Below, piece after piece: positions 26,462 through 34,825 of a stretch of 64,000 nt of DNA. The position numbers and the translations under genes were made by a program. The stretch's first letter is position 1. Every line of letters starts with the position of its first letter. The stretch is from positions 1-64,000 of the forward strand of contig JBKEDF010000014.1 of assembly GCA_047975325.1 (NCBI GenBank). The letters are read 5' to 3'. The DNA comes from JBKEDF01 sp047975325 (GTDB lineage: Bacteria; Pseudomonadota; Alphaproteobacteria; Rhodobacterales; Rhodobacteraceae). The notes under the pieces are model-generated. The model was not told where the DNA came from. It was given only the letters and a program-made list of their open reading frames with translations, and ran no database searches.

Positions 26462-26980
26462 GTGACCTGGCAGGCAAGATTGGCGTGGCTGATTGACGGG
26501 ATCAATCGAATCGCAGCCTTTGCCTGTCATTGCCTGCTTGCGGCCATTACGGGCGTGACGGTATTGCAGGTCTTCCTGCGTTTCGTTTTCAACAACCCCA
26601 CCAGCTGGTCCGAGGAAATCGCCCTGCTCTGCCTGATCTGGTTCGGTCTTCTGGCCGTGGCCATCGGGATCAGGCGGCATCAACATGTCGCCATCACCTT
26701 CCTGCGGGACAAGCTGCCCCCAATATCGGCGGGTTTCCTCGATTATGCGGCGCAGGTTGCGATGGGGGTATTCATGTTCGTCGTGATGTATTTCGGCAAT
26801 GATCTGATTGCGCTTGCCGGGATTCAGGTATTGCCAGCCTCGCGGCTGCCCAAATGGCTGCTTTATCTTCCCGCAATCCTGGGGGGTGCACTGGGCGTCA
26901 TCAACGCAATTGCGAATATCCTGCTGCGGGATGTTCATCAGCCCATTCACGATACGATGGAGGGTGCCGATGCCGGTTGA
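26462..26980 (+). CDS. TRAP transporter small membrane subunit (DctQ family)
   Basis: A 172-residue inner-membrane protein with four hydrophobic segments and the DctQ signature FNNPTSWSEEIALLCLIWFGLLAVAIGIRRHQHV. It pairs with DctM and is needed for Na+-driven uptake. The start is GTG at 26462 with AGGGGG 6 nt upstream. It begins 19 bp after dctP and overlaps dctM by 11 nt. Confidence 0.9.
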   Translation: MTWQARLAWLIDGINRIAAFACHCLLAAITGVTVLQVFLRFVFNNPTSWSEEIALLCLIWFGLLAVAIGIRRHQHVAITFLRDKLPPISAGFLDYAAQVAMGVFMFVVMYFGNDLIALAGIQVLPASRLPKWLLYLPAILGGALGVINAIANILLRDVHQPIHDTMEGADAG

Positions 26981-28262
26981 CATGATCGGCATTTCACTAC
27001 TGCTTGGCGGCTTTCTGGCGCTGATGTTGTTGCGGGTCCCGATTGCCTTTGCGCTTGGGATTTCATCTCTTGCCACGGTCGTCTATCTTGACCTGCCTAT
27101 GCTCATGGTTGCGCAACGCATGATCAACGGGCTGAATTCCTTTACCTTCCTTGCCGTTCCCTTCTTCATCCTGGTCGGCAATATCATGACAGAGGGCGGA
27201 ATTTCCGACCGGCTGGTGCGGCTTGCCGATGTATTGGTGGGCCGGATGCCGGGCGGGCTTGCGCAAGGCAATGTGGTGGCCAGCACCATGTTCGGAGGGA
27301 TTTCCGGATCTTCCGTCGCGGATGTGGCTTCCATTGGCTCCTTTCTCATCCCGGCCATGAAGAAAAGCGGGTATCCTGCGGGCTATTCGGTGGCGGTGAC
27401 GATCACGTCTTCGGTTCAGGGTGTGCTGATCCCGCCAAGCCAGAACATGATTTTCTACGCTCTGGCCGCCGGCGGATTACCGATTTCAACACTGTTTCTG
27501 GCGGGCTATGCGCCAGGGCTCATGCTCGGCCTGGCGCTGATGGTGCTGTGCTATGTCATGGCCCGGCGTCACGGCCACCCGCTTGGCGGTCGTTATTCCT
27601 GGCGTGAGGGAAGCCTTATCGTCATCGATGCCGCTATCGGACTTTTCACTATCGTCATCATCATTGGCGGTATCCTGAGCGGGATCTTCACCGCCACCGA
27701 ATCCGCCGCTGTTGCCGTCGTCTATGCGCTGCTGGTGACGGGCCTTTGGTATCGCAGCCTTGATCGCAAGGCGATGGGCCGGATCTTTGCCACGACGCTG
27801 CGCACCCTTGCCATGGTCACGGCGATCATCATGACCTCGGCAGTTTTCGGGTTCCTGCTGTCTTTCCTGCGTGTGCCCGCCGTGCTGGCCGAGGCCATAT
27901 TCGCCATCTCGGACAATCCGATCTTTGTATTGATCGCGATGAATGTGTTGCTGCTCATCCTCGGCATGTTGATGGATATGGGGGTGCTGATCCTGCTTCT
28001 GACACCGATCCTGCTGCCGATTGTCACCAAGGTCGGGGTGGATCCGATCCATTTCGGGGTGATCATGATCCTCAATCTGGGGATCGGACTATGTACCCCC
28101 CCGGTGGGCACATCGCTGCTGGTCGGATCTGGAATCGCCCGGATCCCGCTTGAAAGCGCCTCTCGCAGCCTCCTGCCCTTCTATCTTGCCATGATTGTCG
28201 TGCTGCTTCTGGTGACCTTCATTCCTGCCTTCTCGCTCACCCTGCCCGCCCTGATGCGATAG
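26970..28262 (+). CDS. TRAP transporter large permease (DctM family)
   Basis: A 430-residue, roughly 12-helix membrane protein that forms the transport pathway. It has FLAVPFFILVGNIMTEGG, GMFGGISGSSVADVASIGSFLIPAM-type segments, SVQGVLIPPSQNMIFYALAAGGLP, and LLILGMLMDMGVLILLLTPILLPI, all typical of DctM. The ATG at 26970 lies within the dctQ end, indicating coupled translation. It completes a dctP-dctQ-dctM operon with no regulator adjacent. Confidence 0.93.
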   Translation: MPVDMIGISLLLGGFLALMLLRVPIAFALGISSLATVVYLDLPMLMVAQRMINGLNSFTFLAVPFFILVGNIMTEGGISDRLVRLADVLVGRMPGGLAQGNVVASTMFGGISGSSVADVASIGSFLIPAMKKSGYPAGYSVAVTITSSVQGVLIPPSQNMIFYALAAGGLPISTLFLAGYAPGLMLGLALMVLCYVMARRHGHPLGGRYSWREGSLIVIDAAIGLFTIVIIIGGILSGIFTATESAAVAVVYALLVTGLWYRSLDRKAMGRIFATTLRTLAMVTAIIMTSAVFGFLLSFLRVPAVLAEAIFAISDNPIFVLIAMNVLLLILGMLMDMGVLILLLTPILLPIVTKVGVDPIHFGVIMILNLGIGLCTPPVGTSLLVGSGIARIPLESASRSLLPFYLAMIVVLLLVTFIPAFSLTLPALMR

Positions 28263-28304
28263 GGTATTTCGGCCGAAACCTGAACAGGACATCCGGTTTC
28301 GGGA

Positions 28305-28784
28305 TCAGCGGGACGTGGCCCAGATCCGTTGCGCCTCGGTTTCAACAGCGCAGGGTCGGATGCCGCGCAACCGGGCAAACGCGGCCTCGGGGTCCTCCCC
28401 GGCCTCGACCATCAGCCGCAGGGCGATCATGCCGGTACGTCCGCATCCCGCACGGCAGTGAATTGCGACCCTCCCCTTTCCGGCAAGGATCTTGTGTATT
28501 TCGCCTGACAGGGCCAGCCAGGGCGCGGTGACATGCGGGATGCCATAATCCGCCACCGGGAAATGCCGCCAGCCGATCCCGGCCTGCTTCAGCGCCCCGG
28601 ACAGATTATGTGCGCCAAGATTCGACATTTCCCGCAGCGGGGTCAGGCTTATTACCAGATCGGGCTGCCAACCCCGAAGCCGCGCCCTGGATTCGCGACA
28701 GGATGGAAGCGGGCAAAGGCCAAGCTGCCCCGCCCCCAGGGGAAGTTCCGCAATCGCAAATTTATCCATCTTGGCCCCATTCAT
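28305..28784 (-). CDS. protein-tyrosine/dual-specificity phosphatase-like protein
   Basis: A 159-residue cytoplasmic protein with the cysteine-phosphatase P-loop HCRAGCGRTG (catalytic C110, R116). A conserved general-acid Asp is likely in FPVADYGIPH near residue 79. The overall layout resembles small bacterial dual-specificity phosphatases. Physiological substrate unknown. Starts at 28784 or 28769 are both possible (the latter has GGGG 5 nt upstream); a long upstream frame crosses dnaX and is a shadow. It is divergent from dnaX and convergent with the TRAP operon. Confidence 0.8.
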   Translation of the reverse strand: MNGAKMDKFAIAELPLGAGQLGLCPLPSCRESRARLRGWQPDLVISLTPLREMSNLGAHNLSGALKQAGIGWRHFPVADYGIPHVTAPWLALSGEIHKILAGKGRVAIHCRAGCGRTGMIALRLMVEAGEDPEAAFARLRGIRPCAVETEAQRIWATSR

Positions 28785-28800
28785 CACCTGAAGGGTTAAA

Positions 28801-28888
28801 CCGGGCGTGATTGCCGGGCAAGCGCCGTTCACCTCGGCTGGACGCCACCGGCAGCAGCGCCTAACTTGAAGGCAGATCGAATCCCCGG
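28801..28888 (+). ncRNA. ffs: candidate small SRP RNA (4.5S-like) or long dnaX leader hairpin
   Basis: The plus strand folds into one long hairpin. CCGGG (28801) pairs with CCCGG (28884), GATT (28809) with AATC (28880), and GCC-UUCA (28824) with UGAA-GGC (28867). Inside is an asymmetric loop (ACCUC / UAACU), then GGC/GCC, then an internal loop whose 3' side is AGCAGC, then GCC-ACC-GGC at the tip. Order of elements and the AGCAG and UAAC strands fit domain IV of bacterial SRP RNA, and ffs often sits just upstream of dnaX in alphaproteobacteria. Against this, the 5' loop reads CUGGAC rather than UCAGG, the tip is not a GNRA-type tetraloop, and it abuts the dnaX ribosome-binding site. Confidence 0.4.
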
Positions 28889-28895
28889 GGGATGA

Positions 28896-30653
28896 ATGTC
28901 CGAAACACCCGACCGCACCTATCAGGTCCTGGCCCGCAAATACCGCCCTGCCACCTTTGCCGATCTTATCGGGCAGGAGGCAATGGTGCGCACGTTGAAA
29001 AATGCCTTTGCCGCAGATCGCATCGCCCATGCCTTCGTGATGACGGGCGTCCGTGGCGTGGGCAAGACAACAACCGCGCGAATCATTGCCAAGGGGCTCA
29101 ATTGCGTCGGCTCCGATGGCAAGGGCGGCCCCACAACCGACCCCTGCGGCACCTGCGAACCCTGCCGCGCCATTGCCGAGGGCCGTCATGTCGATGTGAT
29201 GGAAATGGATGCCGCCTCCCGCACCGGCGTGAACGATATCCGCGAAATCATCGATTCCGTGCATTACCGGGCCGCTTCGGCACGTTACAAGATCTATATC
29301 ATCGACGAAGTGCACATGCTTTCGACCAGCGCCTTCAATGCGCTTTTGAAAACGCTGGAAGAACCGCCCGCCCATGTGAAATTCATCTTCGCGACCACTG
29401 AAATCCGCAAGGTTCCGGTCACGGTGCTGTCGCGATGCCAGCGGTTCGATCTGAAACGCATCGAACCCGAGGTGATGATGGCCCATCTGGCCGAAATCGC
29501 GCAGAAGGAAGACGCCAGCCTTGCCCCGGATGCGCTTGCGCTGATCACCCGCGCAGCCGAAGGTTCGGTACGTGACGCCATGAGCCTGATGGACCAGGCG
29601 ATTGCCCATGGTGCGGGGGAAACCTCTGCCGATCAGGTCCGGGCCATGCTGGGGCTGGCGGATCGGGGGCGCACGCTTGACCTGTTCGACATGGTCCTGC
29701 GCGGCGATGCGCCCGCCGCGCTGACGGAACTGGCCCAGCAATACGCCGATGGTGCCGATCCGATGGCCGTGCTGCGCGATCTGGCAGAAATCACCCATTG
29801 GGTTTCGGTGATCAAGATCACCCCCGAAACGGCGGAAGATCCGACCGTCCCGCCGGAGGAACGTTCCCGCGGGCTGGATATGGCATCGCGCCTTCCCATG
29901 CGCGCGCTAAGCAGGATGTGGCAGATGCTGCTCAAGGCGCTGGAGGAAGTGGCCATCGCCCCCAACAGCATGATGGCCGCTGAAATGGCAATCATCCGGC
30001 TGACCCATGTAGCCGATCTGCCCGATCCGGAAACCCTTATCCGCAAGTTGCAAGGCAACCCGCCTATCGCCCCCTCACCACGTGGTTTGCCCCCGGGGAA
30101 TGGCGGTACTGGCGGTGATCTTCGAGGCTACGCCCCCATGCCGCCTTCCGGCCCTGCACATGGCGGCCCGGTCATGTCGGGCGGGCAGCAGCAGGCGGCA
30201 GTTGCGATGGCCGCCCCCTCCCTTGCCAGCTATGCAAGTTTCGATACGGTTATCGATCTGATCCGCGACAAACGCGACATCAAATTACAGATCGAAGTGG
30301 AAACCACCTTGCGACTGGCAAAATATGCACCGGGCCGAATTGAATTCGAACCAACGGAAAATGCCCGCCCCGACCTTGCCGCGCGACTGGCAGCCCAGTT
30401 GCAACGCTGGACCGGCGCACGCTGGGGGGTCAGTGTCGTCAGTTCGGGGGGGGCACCGACCATCGATGAGGCACGCGAGGCAGAACTGGCCAAAAACAGA
30501 AGTGCCGTTGAAGCCCGCAATCCGCTGGTTCAGGCGGTTCTGGCCGCTTTTCCAGGGGCAAACATCACTGCAATACGCAAGCCTTCCGTCGATGCAGCAT
30601 CGGAAGCACTGCCGGAAGTCGAGGACGAATGGGATCCGTTCGAGGAAGACTGA
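28896..30653 (+). CDS. dnaX: DNA polymerase III subunit gamma/tau
   Basis: DnaX is the ATPase motor of the clamp loader. The 585-residue protein has Walker A GVRGVGKTTT (51-60), a four-Cys zinc site (C70, C84, C87, C90), the Walker B/DEVH segment IYIIDEVHMLSTSAFNALLK, and sensor 1 FIFATTEIRKVPVTVLSRCQ. A Pro/Gly-rich linker (about 395-430) leads to a tau-type C-terminal domain ending in acidic residues. I saw no A-rich slippery site that would clearly make gamma by frameshifting. GGGGGATGA precedes the ATG. It heads dnaX-ebfC-recR. Confidence 0.96.
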   Translation: MSETPDRTYQVLARKYRPATFADLIGQEAMVRTLKNAFAADRIAHAFVMTGVRGVGKTTTARIIAKGLNCVGSDGKGGPTTDPCGTCEPCRAIAEGRHVDVMEMDAASRTGVNDIREIIDSVHYRAASARYKIYIIDEVHMLSTSAFNALLKTLEEPPAHVKFIFATTEIRKVPVTVLSRCQRFDLKRIEPEVMMAHLAEIAQKEDASLAPDALALITRAAEGSVRDAMSLMDQAIAHGAGETSADQVRAMLGLADRGRTLDLFDMVLRGDAPAALTELAQQYADGADPMAVLRDLAEITHWVSVIKITPETAEDPTVPPEERSRGLDMASRLPMRALSRMWQMLLKALEEVAIAPNSMMAAEMAIIRLTHVADLPDPETLIRKLQGNPPIAPSPRGLPPGNGGTGGDLRGYAPMPPSGPAHGGPVMSGGQQQAAVAMAAPSLASYASFDTVIDLIRDKRDIKLQIEVETTLRLAKYAPGRIEFEPTENARPDLAARLAAQLQRWTGARWGVSVVSSGGAPTIDEAREAELAKNRSAVEARNPLVQAVLAAFPGANITAIRKPSVDAASEALPEVEDEWDPFEED

Positions 30654-30684
30654 CCGCGAACGGAACAAGAAACGGAGAAGATGA

Positions 30685-31029
30685 ATGCTGAAAGGTTTGG
30701 GCGGTCTTGGCGATATGGCCAAGATGATGAAGACCGCGCAGGAAATGCAGGAAAAGATGGCCCGGATGCAGGAAGATCTGGACGCCATCGTGGTCACTGG
30801 CGAAAGTGGCGCTGGCCTTGTGAAAGCGCGCGCCACGGCCAAGGGGGAATTGACCGGCCTTGATATCGACCCCTCGATCTTCGTGGCCTCTGAAAAGGAA
30901 GTGGTGGAGGATCTTATCCTCGCCGCGATCAAGGATGCGCAGGCCAAGGCTACGGATCGGTCCCGATCGGAGATGGAGAAGGTTACCGAAGGGCTCGGCC
31001 TTCCGCCGGGCATGAAGCTGCCCTTCTGA
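30685..31029 (+). CDS. ebfC: YbaB/EbfC nucleoid-associated protein
   Basis: A 114-residue DNA-binding protein of the YbaB/EbfC family (MLKGLGGLGDMAKMMKTAQEMQEKMARMQEDL, with the helical tweezer N-terminus; core GLVKARATAKGELTGLDIDPS). It dimerises and coats DNA, and is found beside dnaX and recR in most proteobacteria. GGAG precedes the ATG after a 31-bp gap from dnaX, and recR starts 1 bp after its stop. Confidence 0.95.
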   Translation: MLKGLGGLGDMAKMMKTAQEMQEKMARMQEDLDAIVVTGESGAGLVKARATAKGELTGLDIDPSIFVASEKEVVEDLILAAIKDAQAKATDRSRSEMEKVTEGLGLPPGMKLPF

Positions 31030-31030
31030 A

Positions 31031-31630
31031 ATGGACGAGGCGCCACGCGACATTGAACAACTGATCAGCCTCATGGCACGGCTGCCGGGGCTTGGCCCCC
31101 GGTCGGCCCGACGCGCGGTGCTGTTGTTGCTCAAGAAACGCGATACGGTAATGGCCCCGCTTGCCCAGGCCATGGCGACGCTTGCGGAAACGGCACGGGA
31201 CTGCCACATCTGCGGCAATATCGGCAGCCATGAGCTTTGCCCGATCTGTGCCGATCCCAACCGGGCCACGGGGGAAATCTGCGTGGTTGAGGATGTCGCC
31301 GATCTTTGGGCAATGGAACGCGCGGGGGTTTTCAAGGGGCGCTATCATGTTCTGGGCGGCACGCTTTCACCGCTCGATTCCGTTGGGCCGGAGGAATTAC
31401 GCATCCCCGAGCTGGTTTCCCGGGTCACGGAAGAAAGGACCAGGGAAGTGATCCTTGCGCTCAATGCCACGGTGGATGGCCAGACCACCGCCCATTACAT
31501 TGCCGAGGCATTGGAGGCGAGCGGCACGGAGATCAGCTCCCTTGCACAAGGTGTACCGATAGGGGGCGAACTCAACTATCTTGATGATGGCACCATCGGC
31601 GCAGCCCTCAGGGCAAGGCGCAGGATCTGA
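31031..31630 (+). CDS. recR: recombination mediator RecR
   Basis: RecR with RecF/RecO loads RecA on gapped DNA. The 199-residue protein has the N-terminal helix-hairpin-helix LISLMARLPGLGPRSARRAVLLLL, a four-Cys zinc finger (C58, C61, C70, C73), and a Toprim domain (ICVVEDVADLWAMERAGVF ... VILALNATVDGQTTAHYIAE). The final Walker-B-like segment ends with VPIGGELNYLDDGTIGAAL. It is the last gene of the dnaX operon. Confidence 0.97.
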   Translation: MDEAPRDIEQLISLMARLPGLGPRSARRAVLLLLKKRDTVMAPLAQAMATLAETARDCHICGNIGSHELCPICADPNRATGEICVVEDVADLWAMERAGVFKGRYHVLGGTLSPLDSVGPEELRIPELVSRVTEERTREVILALNATVDGQTTAHYIAEALEASGTEISSLAQGVPIGGELNYLDDGTIGAALRARRRI

Positions 31631-31723
31631 AAGAAACATGGGGCATCCGCCTGCCGGCATGGCGGCACAAAGCACATATACCGCCACGCCAGCACATGCT
31701 ATCTGTAGCCCGACAAAGCCTTC

Positions 31724-31753
31724 TTGATTTCCTAGGAAATATGTTCTACATAT
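31724..31753 (+). promoter_or_regulatory. palindrome-covered promoter of the Xre/RES toxin-antitoxin pair
   Basis: A good sigma-70-type pair is present: TTGATT (31724-31729), 17 bp, TACATA (31747-31752). Two inverted repeats overlap it. TTTCCTAGGAAA (31728-31739) is a perfect 12-bp palindrome starting in the -35 box, and ATATGT-TCT-ACATAT (31739-31753) covers the -10 box. This arrangement would let the Xre-type antitoxin repress its own operon. The predicted transcript start is only about a dozen bases from the antitoxin ATG. Confidence 0.65.
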
Positions 31754-31770
31754 ATTTCAGGAGAAACGAC

Positions 31771-32151
31771 ATGACAGCCTTCGCCCTTCGCCGTGAAGAC
31801 CAAAGTGCAGAACCCGGCCGCATTGCCGCCAAGGCCGCCTTCAATGCCGCGCGTGAACTGGGGCTGACACAGGCGGAACTTGCCCGCGCCATTGGCGTAA
31901 GCAATGCAAGCGCCTCCCGGATGAAGGCGGGTGGTTTTGTACTGGCGGGGAAACCATTGGAACTGGCGCTCTGCCTGATCCGGGTATTCCGGTCGCTCGA
32001 CACCATTGCCGGCGGCGAATCCGCCACGATTCACGGCTGGATAAGCAACCCGAACCGGGATCTCTGCGCCCGCCCCCGCGATCTGATTGGCACGGCCAGC
32101 GGGCTGATTGATGTGATGAACTATCTCGATGCCGCCCGCGCCCCGACCTGA
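31771..32151 (+). CDS. antitoxin, Xre/MbcA/ParS type
   Basis: A 126-residue antitoxin. The N-terminal half carries a Xre-like helix-turn-helix (AARELGLTQAELARAIGVSNASASRMKAGG). The C-terminal half (ELALCLIRVFRSLDTIAGGE ... WISNPNRDLCARPRDLIGTASGLIDVMNYLD) is the MbcA/ParS toxin-binding domain paired with RES toxins. The ATG at 31771 has AGGAGA 6 nt upstream. Its stop overlaps the RES gene by 23 nt, so the pair is translationally coupled with antitoxin first. Autoregulation is suggested by the palindromes at 31728-31753. Confidence 0.93.
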   Translation: MTAFALRREDQSAEPGRIAAKAAFNAARELGLTQAELARAIGVSNASASRMKAGGFVLAGKPLELALCLIRVFRSLDTIAGGESATIHGWISNPNRDLCARPRDLIGTASGLIDVMNYLDAARAPT

Positions 32152-32854
32152 GGACCATCTTGCTCCTTGGGCCGGAACTCTCTGGCGGGCGATCGAGGGG
32201 CAATATCGGTCCTCCACCCTGCGGCTTGTCGATACCCATGCCGAACATGATGTCCTGGAGGCCATGCTGGAAGCCTCCAAACCCCCGGTGCCGGAGGAAT
32301 GCCGCCATCTGGATTATCAATTCTGGTCTCCCTTCCGCTATGGCCGTTACCCCCGTGCTTCACGGTTTCGGCGTGCGGGCCGGACACCCGGCGTCTGGTA
32401 CGGATCCGAGGCACCGCTGACAGCGATCTGTGAAATGATCTGGGGGACATTGATCTTTTTCAGTGCCTCGGAAGGCACACCCAGCCCACGCAAACCAGTC
32501 GAATACAGCACGGTCCAGGCCGATATTGCCACACCTTTCGCACTGGATCTGACCATTCCCCCCATGGTGGATGCAGGGGACTGGATGGCACCGGAAGATT
32601 ACGAACCCTGCCTCGCACTGGCCGATGATGCACGAAAAGCAGGGGCTGAGGCGATCCGCTATGCGTCCGTCCGTCACCCCGACCATGCACCCAATATCGC
32701 GATACTGACCTGCTTTCCCTTCGCCCGCCCCCGGCCCATCGCCACACAGATCTGGCATGTGCATTACGCGCCAAAGCTGCTGAAGCTTTCCTGCGAAACG
32801 ACCGGCGAAAGAAAGATGCTGCGCCAGGGAGAGACGGGCTTGTCCTTCCTGTAA
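32129..32854 (+). CDS. RES-domain toxin (predicted NAD+-targeting)
   Basis: A 241-residue RES-family toxin. The name-giving residues are visible: R20 in GTLWRA, E102 in LTAICEM and S180 in RYASVRHP; the active-site neighbourhood RTPGVWYGSEAPLTAICE is also present. Characterised members such as MbcT and ParT degrade NAD+ or ADP-ribosylate metabolic enzymes; which reaction applies here is not known. The first ~15 residues overlap the antitoxin reading frame. It is longer than compact RES toxins (~150-200 residues). Confidence 0.92.
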   Translation: MPPAPRPEDHLAPWAGTLWRAIEGQYRSSTLRLVDTHAEHDVLEAMLEASKPPVPEECRHLDYQFWSPFRYGRYPRASRFRRAGRTPGVWYGSEAPLTAICEMIWGTLIFFSASEGTPSPRKPVEYSTVQADIATPFALDLTIPPMVDAGDWMAPEDYEPCLALADDARKAGAEAIRYASVRHPDHAPNIAILTCFPFARPRPIATQIWHVHYAPKLLKLSCETTGERKMLRQGETGLSFL

Positions 32855-32882
32855 ACGCAAAAAGACCAATGGCGTTTCGCCT

Positions 32883-33668
32883 TCAGTCCTGCGTCTCTGC
32901 CTTGAGTTGGGCAATAATCCGGGGCAGTTCGGCAAGTGCCCGGACATAGGCACCATCATCGGCCATCCGCACCGCGCGATACCATTGCACCCGCAGCTCT
33001 TCCGTTTCGGAGGCTTTCACCCGCGCCTCCAGCACCTCGACAGCCTTTTCCCATTTTTCCTGCGCGGCATCATCGCCCTGTTCAAATCGCCTGAAGACGG
33101 CATCTATCCTGGCCAGGCGCGCCTCGGCCCCCGCGCCGTCGCCTTCCCGCAGGGCGATCGCAACAGCCTTCATCGCATCGGAAAGCCTTGCCTGAATTTG
33201 CGGGGGGGTTGCGGCAATACGGGGTTGCAAGTCCTGAAACCGCGCGGCAAGCCCCCGCATCCGGCGTGTTTCATCACCATCGGGCGTGCTTTGGCCATCG
33301 CCATCTTCATCATTTTCGATGGTATCGGAATTGCCCTGTGGTTTCGCGGTTTCAACAACCTCAACCGTCAGGCCAATATCATTTTGTCGCAACAGACGCA
33401 GAAAGAGCCTTCTCAGGGTCGGGAAAGCCCTTGTACATTGCAGCGTGATCACATTGCCCCGGGTTGTAAAAACCCCATAGGCAATTTTTGCGCCCAACCC
33501 TTCATTTCTCACATGTTTTCCCAGAAATTCTGGGGATTTGATGATATCGGCTGCAAAATAGTGATCATCATCATCCGTACCCGGATTGAACCCGAAATTG
33601 ATGCTTCGTGTCTTTGAACGGTCAATGATCTTCCTGAGGGCCGCGCCCTGGGTTGGAAAAGCGGACAT
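32883..33668 (-). CDS. conserved-looking protein of unknown function (two-part, helical C-terminus)
   Basis: I do not recognise this 261-residue protein. The N-terminal ~95 residues look like a folded alpha/beta domain (INFGFNPGTDDDDHYFAADI, KIAYGVFTTRGNVITLQCTR, FLRLLRQNDIGLTVEVVE). An acidic, low-complexity linker of about 20 residues (DTIENDEDGDGQSTPDGDE) follows. The C-terminal ~130 residues are Ala/Glu/Arg-rich helices, probably a bundle or coiled coil. There is no signal peptide or membrane segment. GGAG lies 6 nt before the ATG at 33668. It is convergent with the RES toxin and 62 bp from modC, at the edge of what looks like an accessory block. Confidence 0.75.
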   Translation of the reverse strand: MSAFPTQGAALRKIIDRSKTRSINFGFNPGTDDDDHYFAADIIKSPEFLGKHVRNEGLGAKIAYGVFTTRGNVITLQCTRAFPTLRRLFLRLLRQNDIGLTVEVVETAKPQGNSDTIENDEDGDGQSTPDGDETRRMRGLAARFQDLQPRIAATPPQIQARLSDAMKAVAIALREGDGAGAEARLARIDAVFRRFEQGDDAAQEKWEKAVEVLEARVKASETEELRVQWYRAVRMADDGAYVRALAELPRIIAQLKAETQD

Positions 33669-33730
33669 CCCTTTCTCCGCAGGAGACAGTAAAATCTTTC
33701 TGCAATGCTGCCCCATGGTGGCAGCGGGGG

Positions 33731-34825
33731 TCAACCGGCAACCGGACCGCCGACATTTTCCTGGGCCACGGAAACCGCCTTGATCACCGCAAAGATATCC
33801 AGCCCGGGTTCCAGCGCCAGGGCCGCGGCAGAACGTCGGGTAATGCGGGCCAGCAGGGCCTCCTGTCCCACCGAAAGCCGCACCAGCGCGCCCGGCCCTG
33901 TCCCAAGGCGGATTTCCTCTACCCGCACGGGCAGGATATTCAGCGCCGAAACCCCTTCGGGGCGGGTAAGTGCCAGCATCACATCCTGCGCCAGGATCCG
34001 CAGCCGCAGCGAATGGCCGGCCGGCCGGCCCATCGCAGGCAGCCAGAGCGGCCCCGCAGCCGTATCGAGCCGCATCAGCCCGTCTTCCTCATGGGACGTG
34101 GTGCGGGCGGTCAGGATGGATCCCGCCTCACGCAATCCAAGAATCGGGGCCAGTGCGGGGTCGGACAGGATCTGTGTCGCAGCCCCCGAGGCAGAAACCC
34201 GGCCCGCCTCCAGAACGACGACGGTGGTTGCCAGTCGCGCCACCTCAGCCATGGAGTGGCTGACATAGAGGATCGGCAGGTTCACCTCATCGCGCAATCG
34301 TTCAAGATAGGGCAGGATTTCCGCCTTTCGGGCCTCATCCAGCGCGGCAAGCGGTTCATCCATCAACAACAGGCGCGGCCGGGACAAAACCGCACGACCA
34401 AAGGCAACGCGGCTTTTCTCCCCCCCCGAAAGCGTGCCGGGGCGGCGATCCAGCAGCGGCCCGATCCCCAGAAGGTCTGTGATCCGGCTCAGTTCAGGCC
34501 CTGCCCCCCTTGGCGCGAAGCGGCGACCGTAAAGAAGGTTCTGTCGCACCGTCAGGTGCGGAAAAAGCCGCGCGTCCTGAAAGACATAGCCAATCCGGCG
34601 CCGATGCGGCGGAAGGTTGATACCTGTGCCCGTATCAAGAAGCACCGCACCATCGGCCTCAATCCGGCCCGTTTCGGGCTGCAAGAGCCCCGCCACGGCA
34701 TTGACTACCGTTGTCTTGCCCGCCCCGGAACGGCCAAAAAGCGCCGTCACACCCGGTGGCGCCTCAAAGGCAAGGTCCAGCGCAAAACCCGGAAAGCTGT
34801 GTTGAAGTGCGACGGAAAATGTCAT
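33731..34825 (-). CDS. modC: molybdate ABC transporter ATP-binding protein
   Basis: ModC powers molybdate uptake. The 364-residue protein has Walker A GRSGAGKTT, the LSGGE signature (GTLSGGEKSRVAFGRA), Walker B LLLMDEPLAALD, and the switch His (YVSHSMAEVARL). A C-terminal ~130-residue region (LNILPVRVEEIRLGTG ... LLARITRRSAAAL) is the MOP/TOBE molybdate-binding domain that senses internal oxyanion. The ATG overlaps the modB stop as ATGA. It is the last gene of modABC. Confidence 0.95.
   Translation of the reverse strand: MTFSVALQHSFPGFALDLAFEAPPGVTALFGRSGAGKTTVVNAVAGLLQPETGRIEADGAVLLDTGTGINLPPHRRRIGYVFQDARLFPHLTVRQNLLYGRRFAPRGAGPELSRITDLLGIGPLLDRRPGTLSGGEKSRVAFGRAVLSRPRLLLMDEPLAALDEARKAEILPYLERLRDEVNLPILYVSHSMAEVARLATTVVVLEAGRVSASGAATQILSDPALAPILGLREAGSILTARTTSHEEDGLMRLDTAAGPLWLPAMGRPAGHSLRLRILAQDVMLALTRPEGVSALNILPVRVEEIRLGTGPGALVRLSVGQEALLARITRRSAAALALEPGLDIFAVIKAVSVAQENVGGPVAG

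Noticed and set aside
28896..30653. Programmed frameshift in dnaX to make gamma
   Set aside because: No A-rich slippery heptamer with a downstream hairpin was seen in the linker region, and the frame is continuous to the tau C-terminus.
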